Notes: generated by a model not told the origin, from the sequence alone. A stretch of 64,000 nucleotides of DNA from an uncultured Nonlabens sp. (GCF_947495285.1 NZ_CANLXZ010000008.1:58960-122959), one strand, 5' to 3'; shown: positions 53,705 through 63,858, counted from the stretch's first letter. Numbers and translations: made by a program.

Positions 53705-55468
53705 ATGGCTCCGACACTACTTTCTAAGATTAATTCTCCTGCTCATTTAAAGCAACTTCCTGAAGAGGATCTGGCTAGAGTTGCACAAGAATTAAGAGCT
53801 TTTATTATAGATGTAGTAGCTGCTAAAGAAGGACATTTGGGTGCAAGTCTAGGTGTGGTAGAGCTTACTATCGCTCTACACTATGTATTTAATACTCCAG
53901 ACGACCAACTGGTTTGGGATGTAGGGCACCAGGCTTATGGACACAAGATTTTAACTGGTCGTAGAGACGTTTTTCATACCAATAGAGATCTAGGTGGGAT
54001 ATCTGGTTTTCCTAAAAGATCGGAGAGTGTTTACGATACCTTTGGGACAGGGCATAGTTCTACCTCTATAAGTGCCGCTCTAGGAATGGCTATGGCTAGT
54101 GCTTTAAAGAAAGAAGATAGAAAACACATTGCTATAGTAGGTGATGCGAGTATAGCTAGCGGTATGGCCTTTGAGGCTTTGAACCATGCTGGCGTCAGTG
54201 GAGCAGATGTGCTGGTTATTCTCAATGACAACGCGATAGGAATAGACCCTAGCGTAGGTGCGCTTAAAGAATACCTGACCAAAACTAAATCTGGTAAAGA
54301 GACAGGTAGTGATAATATCTTTGAATCACTACACTTAGATTATTCTGGACCTATAGACGGACATGATTTACCGCTGTTAATTAAAGAGCTAAAAAGACAA
54401 AAAAGCTTAAAAGGACCTAGACTTTTACATGTGAGAACGGTAAAAGGAAAAGGACTTAAACAGGCCGAAATAGACCAAGTGCGTTACCACGCGCCAGGGA
54501 AATTTGATAAAATCACAGGAGAATTAACACCTTGTGATACTAGTAAATTACCTCCTAAATTTCAAGACGTTTTTGGAATCACTCTATTAGAACTAGCAAA
54601 GAAAAATGATCGCATCGTAGGTATCACTCCAGCGATGCCTACTGGTAGTTCCATGAAAATTATGATGGAAGAATTGCCAGATCGTGCCTTTGACGTAGGT
54701 ATTGCAGAGCAGCATGCGGTAACACTAGCCGCTGGAATGGTGACTCAAGAATTAGTACCTTTTTGTAACGTGTATTCCACCTTTTTACAGCGAGCTTATG
54801 ATCAGGTAATTCATGATGTAGCGTTGCAAAAATTGCCGGTAATTTTCTGTCTAGATAGAGCAGGTATAGTCGGTAAAGATGGTGCGACACATCACGGTGT
54901 TTTTGACCTGGCTTATTTAAATTGTATACCAGACATAATTATCTCAGCACCTATGGATGCTGTAGAATTAAGAGATATGATGTTTACCGCTTCTCAAGGA
55001 CTGGATTTACCTATCGCAATCAGGTACCCTCGTGGGCGTGGTAAAATTGTGGACTGGCAGCAACCTTTTACGCTTATGGAAATAGGTTCTTCTAGATTGC
55101 TATGTGATGGAAATTATATAGCCGTAATAAGCATAGGACCTATAGGAACTATGATTCAAGACATAATTAAGGAAGAGCAATTAAGTATTACTCATTTAGA
55201 TATTAGGTTTTTGAAACCTATAGATACTAAGGCATTAGAATTGATTTTTAAAAATCACGATCACATTATTACCATTGAAGACGGTACGGTAGTAGGTGGA
55301 CTAGGAAGTGTTGTTGGTGATCTCGCTTTCGCGAAAGCGTACCAAGGAAAAGTATATAAACTAGGTATTCCAGATTCATTCATGGAACACGGCCCCACTG
55401 CCGATTTGCATAAAATAGCAGGAATCGATAAGGAGGCCGTGTTGAAATTGATTAAAGAACTTCTTTAA
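53705..55468 (+). CDS. dxs: 1-deoxy-D-xylulose-5-phosphate synthase
   Basis: 587 residues, TPP-dependent first enzyme of the MEP isoprenoid pathway (pyruvate + glyceraldehyde 3-phosphate). HLGASLGVVELTIALHYVF and VWDVGHQAYGHKILTGR are DXS hallmarks. The TPP/Mg motif is IAIVGDASIASGMAFEALNH...NDNAIGID. Glu and transketolase-like Pyr motifs occur in FDVGIAEQHAVTLAAGM. It is some 30-50 residues shorter than E. coli DXS. A perfect palindrome copy adds AFAKA near the C-terminus (DLAFAKAYQGK). Its stop abuts that of the convergent T9SS gene. Confidence 0.95.
   Translation: MAPTLLSKINSPAHLKQLPEEDLARVAQELRAFIIDVVAAKEGHLGASLGVVELTIALHYVFNTPDDQLVWDVGHQAYGHKILTGRRDVFHTNRDLGGISGFPKRSESVYDTFGTGHSSTSISAALGMAMASALKKEDRKHIAIVGDASIASGMAFEALNHAGVSGADVLVILNDNAIGIDPSVGALKEYLTKTKSGKETGSDNIFESLHLDYSGPIDGHDLPLLIKELKRQKSLKGPRLLHVRTVKGKGLKQAEIDQVRYHAPGKFDKITGELTPCDTSKLPPKFQDVFGITLLELAKKNDRIVGITPAMPTGSSMKIMMEELPDRAFDVGIAEQHAVTLAAGMVTQELVPFCNVYSTFLQRAYDQVIHDVALQKLPVIFCLDRAGIVGKDGATHHGVFDLAYLNCIPDIIISAPMDAVELRDMMFTASQGLDLPIAIRYPRGRGKIVDWQQPFTLMEIGSSRLLCDGNYIAVISIGPIGTMIQDIIKEEQLSITHLDIRFLKPIDTKALELIFKNHDHIITIEDGTVVGGLGSVVGDLAFAKAYQGKVYKLGIPDSFMEHGPTADLHKIAGIDKEAVLKLIKELL
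55324..55339. repeat. Dispersed palindrome, copy 14 (perfect, inside dxs)
   Basis: Ala-Phe-Ala-Lys-Ala frame, in the C-terminal domain of dxs. Confidence 0.95.
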
Positions 55469-58285
55469 TTATTCAATTATAATTTTCTCTGTCTGCGTGT
55501 TGCCGTTAGAGCTAATTTTTACTAGGTAAAAGCCGCTTTTTAAATCGAGTTGTAACGCAGTTTCTACAGTGCTTAAATCGCTATTATTCATAAAAACTTG
55601 TTGTCCACTTAAGTTATAGATCTTAATATTTGTGTTTATAAGATCTTTACTAGAAGTGATGCTAATGTTTCCACTAGACACGGTAGGGTAGATTTTAATG
55701 CCTAGATCTGTTTTATCTACCGCACTTATACTAAGAGTATCAAATTTTCCAGTAAACATGCCACGCCCATGAGTAGTTGCTAGTATGGTGTTATCTGTAG
55801 TTCTTAAATCCAGGTCTACAACTTTTACGTTAGTCATACCATTTATAAGTGGTTGCCATGTTGGGCTAGCGCTGTTAAAATCACTGGTTGCATAGATTCC
55901 CATTTCAGTGCCTATGATAACCTCTCCTGGTAATAATGGATTAGGTAAAATAGTTTTTACAGGCATATCAGGTAAGTTACCTTCTTTGGCACTCCATGTT
56001 GCACCAGCATCATTTGTGTACCATATATTCTCAACTCCATAATTGTGCATGGTTACATAAATTTCTGACTCTGTCGCACCGAATTCTATATCTGACACAC
56101 TACCTAAAAAGTTAGGTCCAGTGATATTAGTCCATATAGGATTTGTGGTATTTGCGTTGGTAACTTTTAGTACTAGAGAGAACTCTGTTCCGACCATTAA
56201 GGTAGAAGAACCTAATGTGTAGGGCGAGACTTTCATAGCTGTAGGTCTGTTACTAGAAATTAAACTGTTAGTAATGGTAGTGCATATCGATGTGTTACTT
56301 AATAACTCACAGGTATCGATACCATTTGTGCCATTAAAATTTCTAGAATTAGAGAAAAGGTAATTAAGATGGTGATCTAACTCTGCCACATTAATAAAAT
56401 CACCATCTGCGTTTGCTCCTCCATCAGTACAATTTGATGTGGCGATGCAATAGGCAAAATTATAACTGGGATAGCGGACAAGTCTGTGGTTGTTAAATTG
56501 AGATGATATTACGGCATAATTATCATCGCTATCTATTGCTACATGACCACCATCGCCTCCTAGAGTTTCAATAAAGTTATTTGTTCCTGGTGTGGCATTG
56601 TTGATAACTAGCGTTCCATTATCTTGTGCACCTCCTACTAGGTTATCTCCATTAGAAAAATCAGAATCGATACTACCGTAGTAAAATTGAGTCACGTTAT
56701 AACCATTATTTCTAGTGGATATAGAATTACTGTTTAAAGATGCGTTATTAAGGCTGGAGGCCCAAGAGACGCCACCGTCACTACCTATAAGAGCCTGATT
56801 AGAATCTGTAGGATGGAAACTTAATGCATGAATGTCTGCATGTACAAACGGTGCGTTAATAGATTGCAATCCGTTTGCATTGATCCATTTTGATATTTGA
56901 GACCAAGAGTTACCACCGTCGGTAGATCTAAAACTGTCTATTCCTCCTGCATAAACGATTTGATCGTTAAAAGGATCTACTTCTATGACAAGATTGTAAA
57001 ATGCCTGTCCTCTAGCAAAATCGGTAGCAGGTATAGAGTTGTCAGCATCATTAGGTTCATTAATAGCTACGGTAGTTAATAAACCGTCATTACTAACAAA
57101 TAGATCTGCAGCGCTGCCTTGTTGTATGGCTACATAAAATAAATTAGGATTTGTTTTAGAGGCCGCGATTTGAACACGATTACCACCGCTTATAGAGCTT
57201 TGTAATGTCCAGTTTATACCGTCAGTAGATTTATAAAAACGACCACCGCCTGTGTTCGTGCCAGGTACAGATATTGTACCCATGTAAAGACTGTTATCTG
57301 CTGCTATTTCAAAATCATTAGGAGCGACATAAAAAGTCTGACCAGCAAAGAAATATGCCATGGACGTATTCTCTATTCTCGACCAGTTTGCACCACTGTC
57401 AACACTGCGGTAAAGCCCAGCGTTTTGTGCTCCTAATACATTTACTGGGTTCGAAATATTGAAGTTAGGGGTTACATAATTAGTAGATCCTACTCCTACA
57501 TACACCTCACTAGTGCCGTTGTTGTTTCTTACTATTATATCGTTAATAAAAAATATACCGGCAGTGAATAAATCTGCCTGTGTGCTGCCTATAGTTCCCT
57601 GTCCTGCAGGCGTAATATTTACGTTAGTCCATGTGGCGCCACCATCGGTAGTTTTATAAAGTCCATTACCTACTGCAGCACCTGAAACATGTTGCTCACC
57701 AGTACCTATATAGAATGTCATAGGATCGTTAGGGTCTATAGCATGAGCGCTTACGTTTAAGTTTGCAGCCAGTCCAGGCAGTATATTCCATGTAGAGTTA
57801 GGAGATGTAATGTCATTATTAACCCATAAACCACCACCTACACCACCGGCAAAAACACGGTTGTAATCTATACCATCACCATTATTAACACCTACATCGT
57901 TGGGGTCGTAAAAAACCACTCTAGTTCTACCACCTATATTAGACGGACCTCTTTCTTCCCATGCTCTAGCTGTAGATCCAGGCGCGCTCTTAGTAAAACT
58001 AGCAGCAATAGTTTCTACTTTGTATGGTGTAGGAATTCCTATAGTAGGATTCATACTTAATTCCCATATACGCTCATTATACGCATTAGGCGGTATAGAA
58101 AGAGCTTTGCGCTCTTCTCTAGAAAGTTTTATAGTCTCTTTATAAGGGCTGTTATTTACGTACCGCTTGTGTAGATCTCTTGCTTTTTGAATAGAAATGA
58201 TAGGCTCTGTTTTACTTAAAAAGTAATAAGAGCTAACTGCTGTAATACATATAGCTATACTAGTTAAAAGTATTTTTTTATTCAT
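55469..58285 (-). CDS. Secreted beta-propeller protein with T9SS type A sorting domain
   Basis: 938 residues. A signal/anchor (LLTSIAICITAVSSYYFL) is followed by repeated sortilin/BNR-like blades (TTDGGATWTNV, SVDSGANWSRI, STDGGNSWSQI, TNDAGATWSAK), indicating a ten-blade-type propeller. Residues from about 865 form the type IX secretion C-terminal domain (IKIYPTVSSGNISI, KIYNLSGQQVF, LKSGFYLVKISSNG, TEKIIIE). It is thus predicted to be exported across the outer membrane and attached to or released from the surface. No catalytic motif is seen. It is convergent with dxs with adjoining stop codons. Confidence 0.92.
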   Translation of the reverse strand: MNKKILLTSIAICITAVSSYYFLSKTEPIISIQKARDLHKRYVNNSPYKETIKLSREERKALSIPPNAYNERIWELSMNPTIGIPTPYKVETIAASFTKSAPGSTARAWEERGPSNIGGRTRVVFYDPNDVGVNNGDGIDYNRVFAGGVGGGLWVNNDITSPNSTWNILPGLAANLNVSAHAIDPNDPMTFYIGTGEQHVSGAAVGNGLYKTTDGGATWTNVNITPAGQGTIGSTQADLFTAGIFFINDIIVRNNNGTSEVYVGVGSTNYVTPNFNISNPVNVLGAQNAGLYRSVDSGANWSRIENTSMAYFFAGQTFYVAPNDFEIAADNSLYMGTISVPGTNTGGGRFYKSTDGINWTLQSSISGGNRVQIAASKTNPNLFYVAIQQGSAADLFVSNDGLLTTVAINEPNDADNSIPATDFARGQAFYNLVIEVDPFNDQIVYAGGIDSFRSTDGGNSWSQISKWINANGLQSINAPFVHADIHALSFHPTDSNQALIGSDGGVSWASSLNNASLNSNSISTRNNGYNVTQFYYGSIDSDFSNGDNLVGGAQDNGTLVINNATPGTNNFIETLGGDGGHVAIDSDDNYAVISSQFNNHRLVRYPSYNFAYCIATSNCTDGGANADGDFINVAELDHHLNYLFSNSRNFNGTNGIDTCELLSNTSICTTITNSLISSNRPTAMKVSPYTLGSSTLMVGTEFSLVLKVTNANTTNPIWTNITGPNFLGSVSDIEFGATESEIYVTMHNYGVENIWYTNDAGATWSAKEGNLPDMPVKTILPNPLLPGEVIIGTEMGIYATSDFNSASPTWQPLINGMTNVKVVDLDLRTTDNTILATTHGRGMFTGKFDTLSISAVDKTDLGIKIYPTVSSGNISITSSKDLINTNIKIYNLSGQQVFMNNSDLSTVETALQLDLKSGFYLVKISSNGNTQTEKIIIE

Positions 58286-58334
58286 AGTTACGTAATTAAA
58301 GAATTAAAGATAAGGTATTTAAAAATAGATTCCT

Positions 58335-59666
58335 CTAGATGTTACCATTAATAATGTTGAAAAGAGCTATCGATTTACTGTCGGTTAATGATGCTACGTA
58401 GCCACAAACATCTAATATACGTTCATAATTTGTGGTTCCATTTAACCTTAGTCCTTTACATGATTTTAAAATCAGTTTATCATAAGAGTCCTCTGTATTA
58501 TTCAGGTTATTTATACTAGCATTAACGGCAGCGTGCAGAATGTCTTGTAATATCTTATAACCAGCTACTTCTTTTTGAATGACCTCTTCATTGTTATAAA
58601 CCTTATCAATAGTAATGGCTAGTATGTCGTCTATTTGTGCTTTGTACGAGGATTTATCAGTAAGCGCACGTGAAAAAGTACCGTTGAGTATGGCCTTTTC
58701 ATTTTTCATAAAAACCGATATACAGTCGGTAATTAGATTATTAATCGCTAGAGACCTTAGATAGGATAGCCTTTCTGAAGTCGTAGAGAGCTGAGTGTAA
58801 ATATCTGTTCTTATAGTATCTTTTACTAGTTTTATTAATTGCTCTAGCGCATGGTCTTCACTTATCCAGCCTAGATTGATACCGTCTTCAAAATCGATTA
58901 TCGTATAACAAATATCATCTGCAGCTTCTACTAGGTAAGTAAGTGGGTGGCGGTAATGAGACTCTTCACTATCGGTATTGTTGAGCAGACCTAGCTCGTT
59001 AACCACATCATTAAAATGATCAACATCTGCCTGAAAGATGCCGTATTTTTTCTGAGAAATATGCTTAGTAGGTCTGTATGGTAAGGATTCTTTAGGATAT
59101 TTAATAAAAGCACCTAAGGTAGCATATGATAACCTCAAGCCTCCGGCAGTTCCTGGGCTATCGAGATTTAATAAACGATATCCATTTGCATTTCCCTCGT
59201 AGGAAAGTAGGTCTTGTTGTTGCTTTCGCGAAAGCGTACTTATCATCCTTGCTCCTCGATCAGTTTTAAAATAACTGCCTATAGCCTTCTCACCACTATG
59301 TCCGAATGGTGGGTTACCTATATCGTGCGCTAGTGCGGCTGCGGCTACTATCGCTCCAAAATCCTGTAGTTTATAACCAGATGCTACTAAGTCTGGATGC
59401 TTTTCTAGAATAAGTTTTCCTGCCATTCTACCTAGAGAGCGCCCTACAACGCTTACTTCAAGACTATGAGTTAGTCTAGTGTGCACAAAACCTGTCTGAC
59501 TTAAAGGGATGACTTGGGTTTTATCCTGTAGTGACCTGAAGTGTTGTGAGAATATAACACGGTCATAATCTACCTCAAAGCCTAGTCTTAACTCATCTTG
59601 TTTTGCTCGAGGTCTAGGATGTGAATCGCCATATCTCTTTAATGATAATAATTGCTGCCAGTTCAT
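58335..59666 (-). CDS. dgt: Deoxyguanosinetriphosphate triphosphohydrolase
   Basis: 443 residues of the HD-domain dNTPase family (dGTP to deoxyguanosine and triphosphate). Metal-binding motifs are TRLTHSLEVS (His), ALAHDIGNPPFGHSGEKAI (His-Asp) and LVEAADDICYTIIDFEDG (Asp). The N-terminal FEVDYDRVIFSQHFRSLQDKTQ is also typical. Whether it prefers dGTP or is a broad dNTPase cannot be read from sequence. An imperfect palindrome copy lies in the coding region (TLSRKQQQ). Confidence 0.93.
   Translation of the reverse strand: MNWQQLLSLKRYGDSHPRPRAKQDELRLGFEVDYDRVIFSQHFRSLQDKTQVIPLSQTGFVHTRLTHSLEVSVVGRSLGRMAGKLILEKHPDLVASGYKLQDFGAIVAAAALAHDIGNPPFGHSGEKAIGSYFKTDRGARMISTLSRKQQQDLLSYEGNANGYRLLNLDSPGTAGGLRLSYATLGAFIKYPKESLPYRPTKHISQKKYGIFQADVDHFNDVVNELGLLNNTDSEESHYRHPLTYLVEAADDICYTIIDFEDGINLGWISEDHALEQLIKLVKDTIRTDIYTQLSTTSERLSYLRSLAINNLITDCISVFMKNEKAILNGTFSRALTDKSSYKAQIDDILAITIDKVYNNEEVIQKEVAGYKILQDILHAAVNASINNLNNTEDSYDKLILKSCKGLRLNGTTNYERILDVCGYVASLTDSKSIALFNIINGNI
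59221..59236. repeat. Dispersed palindrome, copy 15 (15/16, coding)
   Basis: TGCTTTCGCGAAAGCG in dgt, read Leu-Ser-Arg-Lys. Confidence 0.85.
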
Positions 59667-59824
59667 TTAAAAGGAAATTTTGTGCAAGATAAGAATCATT
59701 TTAAGGTATGATTAAGTTACTTAGAATTTACTGTTTCTTAACAAAGCTAATAAGTGACTTAATATTATAGTAACCTAGTCAAGTGTATTTAGTTTGTTTT
59801 TTTGCAAAATATAATTCACACATA

Positions 59825-62554
59825 ATGAAGAAGTTATTTTTTATTTTTATTTTATTCCTAAGTGCTTTTGCGACAGCGCAAAGCGGTAAGGTTTCAGGAT
59901 TAATTACCGATAAAGATTTTGACAATGAATCAGTAGCATTTGCGTCTATACAACTTAAGGGTACATCTCTAGGTGCACAGTCAGATATGGATGGTTACTA
60001 TTCTATAGTAGCACCTGCAGGCACGTACACATTAGTTGTGACATTTGTAGGAATGCAAACAGTAGAGATTACTGATGTGAAAATAGTAAGTGGTTCTATA
60101 ACAAAGGTAGATGTGCCTATGACTGCCGAGGCTGCTACACTAGGGACGATAGAAATTATTGCGACTAAAAGTAGAGAAAGTCAGGAAGCGTTAATTCAAG
60201 AAAAAAAGAATGCAGTAACTATAGTGCAATCTATAGGTGCTGAGGAGCTTTCTCAAAAAGGGGTAAGCGATGCAGAAGGTGCTGTTACTAAGGTAAGTGG
60301 TATATCTAAGCAAGCTGGCGTGAAAAACGTTTTTGTACGTGGATTAGGTGATCGTTATAACTCTACGACCCTTAATGGATTGCCATTACCGTCTGATGAT
60401 CCAGAATATAAAAATATCTCTTTAGACTTTTTTGGTTCAGATCTTTTAGAAAGTGTAGATATAAACAAGGTTTTTACTTCTGGTATCACTGGAGATAATG
60501 CTGGTGCAAACATTAATATAGACCTTAAAGGATTAAAAGGGAGAAGCGCTCTTGAAGTAGGTCTTTCTTCTGGAGTGAATACTCAGACTATAGGAGAAGA
60601 TTTTAAAGGAATAGATGGAGAGGGTTTCTTCGGTTTTAGTGATGCAGATTTACCTGTAAATAACTTGAGATTGTATTCTTTTGAGAATCAACTAGCGCCT
60701 AATGTTAGTTCTACTAGTCCTAATGTAGGTTTTTCTATCGCTGGTGGTAAAAGAATCGATATTGGTGATAATTACTTGAACGTATATGGTTTATTGACAT
60801 TTGATAATGGATATAAATTTGCTGAGCGCCAGGTGCAAAACACAACTAGTAATGGTACTTTATATTTTGATGTAGAAGGAGAGAAGTATGATTATGAAAC
60901 TTCTCAAATTGCAATGGCAGATCTTGATTACCGTTTTGGTAAAAACAACATAGAATTCATATCTAGTTATATTCACAAGAACTCGCAAAGTTTTCAAGAG
61001 TATGAAGGTGTAAATAATCCAGAACAAGAAGGTGATAGAGTATTTGTAAGAAGACAACAAACTAATAATAATAACCTTTATGTAAATCAATTACTATCTC
61101 ATTTTGAGCTTTCTGATAGAATAGATCTAGATGTAAAAGCTTCTTTTAATGCGATAAGAGGTAGTGAGCCAGACAGACGTAGTTTTGAGTACTTATTAAG
61201 AGATGGTTTTTATTCTCCAAACATTGACTCTGGTGGTAATAATCAAAGGTATTTTAGTGAAGTACAAGAAAACGATTATAACGGTATCGCAAACTTAAAA
61301 TACAACTTTAATACTAGTGAAGAAGATGAAAGAGCGCACTACATTACATTAGGAGCTGAGTACAGAACAACCCATCACGTTTTTAAAGCCACTACTTTTA
61401 ACCATACTTTTGATACAAGAATAGCTGTAGATATTAATGATACAGACGCTATTTATAATCAGCAATCTATTAACGCAGGAAACTTCAGACTAGAGACGGG
61501 ACGTGGTAGTGCACTTAATCCTAATGCATTTGATCCATTTTATTACATAGGTGATAAAACAACTATCGCAGGTCAGGTAAACTATGTAAAAGCATTTTCT
61601 GATAAATTCTTAATTAACGTAGGTGGTAGATTTGAAAATATAGATCAAGAAGTAGAGTTTAATACAAACATAGCACGTAGTTCTATAGATGGTGTTTCTA
61701 CTATTAAAGAATCATTTTTCTTACCTAGTTTAGGTATGAAGTTTAATATTAATGAAGATAACATTATAAGATTAGGAGCAAGTCAGACTTATATGTTACC
61801 TCGTTTTAAGGAAATCGCACCTTTTAGATATGACGGTGTACAGTTCTCTATACAGGGTAATCCTGATCTTGAGTTCTCTGATATTTATAACTTCGATCTG
61901 GCTTATGAATATTATCCTACTAAAGGAGAGTTGATCTCTATAACTGGATTCTATAAGAATATTTCAAATCCAGTTTCAAGAGTTGAGATTCCTAGTGCAG
62001 GTAGTACGCTTACTTACTTAAATGTAGGAGATAATGCAACGGTATTAGGAGCAGAATTTGAAATAAGAAAAAACCTATTTGTAAGAGAAATGCCGGATAC
62101 TGGTTTAGAAATAGATCGTGAATCAAAATTAGCTGCTGGTTTTAACGCATCTTATATATACAGCAAACAAGACCTAGAAGATCCACTGGCACAATTTAGT
62201 GAAGACTCTACAGAGCTTCAAGGAGCTGCGCCTATTTTATTAAATTTTGATGTTAACTACAACACTTTTATAGGTAAGAGTAATGTGAATGCTGCGGTAG
62301 TATTTAACTACTTCAGTGAGCGTGTATTCTCTGTAGGAACACGTGGATTTGAAAATATAAAAGAAGTAGGTGTGCCTACATTAGATCTAATAGGTTCCAT
62401 AGGAGTAGGAAAAAATGGTAAGTTTTCTTTAAAAGCAAAAAACCTTCTTAACCCAGATATAAAGCTAGAAAGAGACGGATCTGATAACAACGTAGTGTTA
62501 AGTAATTATAAACGCGGTGTTGATATTAGTCTAGGATATAGCTATAAATTTTAA
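59825..62554 (+). CDS. TonB-dependent receptor with carboxypeptidase-like domain
   Basis: 909 residues from the ATG at 59825 (MKKLFFIFILFLSAFATAQ), which begins a standard signal peptide; an in-frame ATG at 59783 is rejected for that reason. Carboxypeptidase-like regulatory domain at about 20-100 (GLITDKDFDNESVAFASIQL, LVVTFVGMQTVEI). Plug at about 120-240 (DAEGAVTKVSGISKQAGVKN, VFVRGLGDRYNSTTLNGLPL). Barrel to the C-terminal SYKF. It precedes, by 89 nt, a lipoprotein with a beta-helix-like repeat. The substrate is not evident. Confidence 0.94.
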   Translation: MKKLFFIFILFLSAFATAQSGKVSGLITDKDFDNESVAFASIQLKGTSLGAQSDMDGYYSIVAPAGTYTLVVTFVGMQTVEITDVKIVSGSITKVDVPMTAEAATLGTIEIIATKSRESQEALIQEKKNAVTIVQSIGAEELSQKGVSDAEGAVTKVSGISKQAGVKNVFVRGLGDRYNSTTLNGLPLPSDDPEYKNISLDFFGSDLLESVDINKVFTSGITGDNAGANINIDLKGLKGRSALEVGLSSGVNTQTIGEDFKGIDGEGFFGFSDADLPVNNLRLYSFENQLAPNVSSTSPNVGFSIAGGKRIDIGDNYLNVYGLLTFDNGYKFAERQVQNTTSNGTLYFDVEGEKYDYETSQIAMADLDYRFGKNNIEFISSYIHKNSQSFQEYEGVNNPEQEGDRVFVRRQQTNNNNLYVNQLLSHFELSDRIDLDVKASFNAIRGSEPDRRSFEYLLRDGFYSPNIDSGGNNQRYFSEVQENDYNGIANLKYNFNTSEEDERAHYITLGAEYRTTHHVFKATTFNHTFDTRIAVDINDTDAIYNQQSINAGNFRLETGRGSALNPNAFDPFYYIGDKTTIAGQVNYVKAFSDKFLINVGGRFENIDQEVEFNTNIARSSIDGVSTIKESFFLPSLGMKFNINEDNIIRLGASQTYMLPRFKEIAPFRYDGVQFSIQGNPDLEFSDIYNFDLAYEYYPTKGELISITGFYKNISNPVSRVEIPSAGSTLTYLNVGDNATVLGAEFEIRKNLFVREMPDTGLEIDRESKLAAGFNASYIYSKQDLEDPLAQFSEDSTELQGAAPILLNFDVNYNTFIGKSNVNAAVVFNYFSERVFSVGTRGFENIKEVGVPTLDLIGSIGVGKNGKFSLKAKNLLNPDIKLERDGSDNNVVLSNYKRGVDISLGYSYKF

Positions 62555-62598
62555 AGTTTCGTAAAGTTTAGATAACCTTAATCGCCTTATTACAATAG

Positions 62599-62606
62599 TA
62601 TGTTTG
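62599..62606 (+). promoter_or_regulatory. Possible -7 box of the beta-helix lipoprotein gene
   Basis: TATGTTTG fits TAnnTTTG, 37 nt before the ATG at 62644. It would allow the lipoprotein to be expressed independently of the receptor gene. Confidence 0.45.
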
Positions 62607-62643
62607 CAGCAACAAACGAATTTAAAAATTTAAACTCAAAACG

Positions 62644-63804
62644 ATGAAAAAATTAATTCTATCTGCTCTTGCAATTGCTGCTTTAACATTCACTGCATGT
62701 GAAACTGATGACGATGTGGCTGGACCAGCAACTGGTGGTGACGATTCTAACCTAATAGGTAACATTACAGAAAGTAGAACACTTGACTCAAATGTAGCTT
62801 ATGTACTTAGTGGTCCTGTTTTTGTAAAAGATGGTGCGACATTAACTATTCCTGCAGGAACAACTATTACTGCAAACGCTGGTGGTACTGATGTTTATCT
62901 TCTTGTTGAAAGAGGTGGTCGTATAGTAGCAGACGGTTCTCCTTCAGCTCCTATTAGATTTACTTCTACTTCACGAACTCCTGCTGCTTGGGGTGGTGTA
63001 ATTATTAACGGTAATGCATTTATATCTGGTCAGAACGCACAAGGACAGAATGAAGCTGGTACTGAAGTAAACGCTGGTATCCTTTTCGGTGGTAATAATG
63101 ATACAGAAAATTCTGGTATACTAGATCACGTAATTATAGAGTATACTGGTGCTCGTATCGATGGTGATGCAGAGCATAACGGTCTTACTCTTAACGGTGT
63201 TGGTTCTGGAACAACTCTTTCTAACATCTGGATCGCAAACGGTGATGATGATGCTATCGAGTTTTTCGGCGGATCTGTAAATGCCTCTAACATCTTTGTT
63301 TTAAATGCAAAAGATGACATGTTTGATGTGACACAGGGGTATAGAGGTACACTTACTAACCTTTACGGTGTTCGTGAGGCATCTTATGTAGCGGTAACTT
63401 CAGACCCAAGAGGTATTGAAGCAGATGGTAACCTAGATGGTAACTCTCCATCAGATAATACTCAATCTGACTTTACAGTTAATAACATTACTATTATCAA
63501 CTCTGGTAATGCAGTAGAATTTTCTGACCTTATCAAGATACGTCGTGGTGCAACTGGTACAGTTAATAACGCGCTAGCAGGTACTTTTGGTACAGCAACT
63601 GCTTCTGACTTTATCGACTTTTATGATGATAAAGGAACAGCTACGGATGCAACTGTTGTAAATGCAACTGCAAACGGTACTGCAGATGGTACAGATAACA
63701 AGTTCTCTGGAACTAACGGTTCTACTACTGCTACAGCAACTGTAACAACGGCTAACACTGGTACTGATGCATCATTATTTGCTTGGACTGGTTATATTTT
63801 CTAG
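62644..63804 (+). CDS. Lipoprotein with beta-helix-like repeats
   Basis: 386 residues. The signal is a lipoprotein type (LAIAALTFTACETDDD, lipobox FTAC, Cys19) with an acidic linker. The body is Gly/Asn/Thr-rich, with repeated short strands (VLSGPVFVKDGATLTIPAGT, WGGVIINGNAFISGQNAQ, NGLTLNGVGSGTTLSNIWI) that suggest a right-handed parallel beta-helix. Paired with the TonB receptor immediately upstream, it is a likely surface partner for nutrient capture, which is inference from the pairing alone. Some database relatives carry an unsupported multidrug-transporter label; nothing here resembles a transporter. Confidence 0.88.
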   Translation: MKKLILSALAIAALTFTACETDDDVAGPATGGDDSNLIGNITESRTLDSNVAYVLSGPVFVKDGATLTIPAGTTITANAGGTDVYLLVERGGRIVADGSPSAPIRFTSTSRTPAAWGGVIINGNAFISGQNAQGQNEAGTEVNAGILFGGNNDTENSGILDHVIIEYTGARIDGDAEHNGLTLNGVGSGTTLSNIWIANGDDDAIEFFGGSVNASNIFVLNAKDDMFDVTQGYRGTLTNLYGVREASYVAVTSDPRGIEADGNLDGNSPSDNTQSDFTVNNITIINSGNAVEFSDLIKIRRGATGTVNNALAGTFGTATASDFIDFYDDKGTATDATVVNATANGTADGTDNKFSGTNGSTTATATVTTANTGTDASLFAWTGYIF

Positions 63805-63827
63805 AACAATAAATAAATAATTTTTTA

Positions 63828-63858
63828 CAAAGGCTGCTCTATCGAGTAGCCTTTTTTT
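63828..63858 (+). terminator. Intrinsic terminator after the beta-helix lipoprotein gene
   Basis: 11-bp stem AAAGGCTGCTC / GAGTAGCCTTT (one G-T pair), loop TATC, then seven Ts. Confidence 0.88.

Noticed and set aside
20..59236. Palindromes as intrinsic terminators
   Set aside because: Copies lack T runs, many are inside genes, and separate conventional terminators exist next to several of them.
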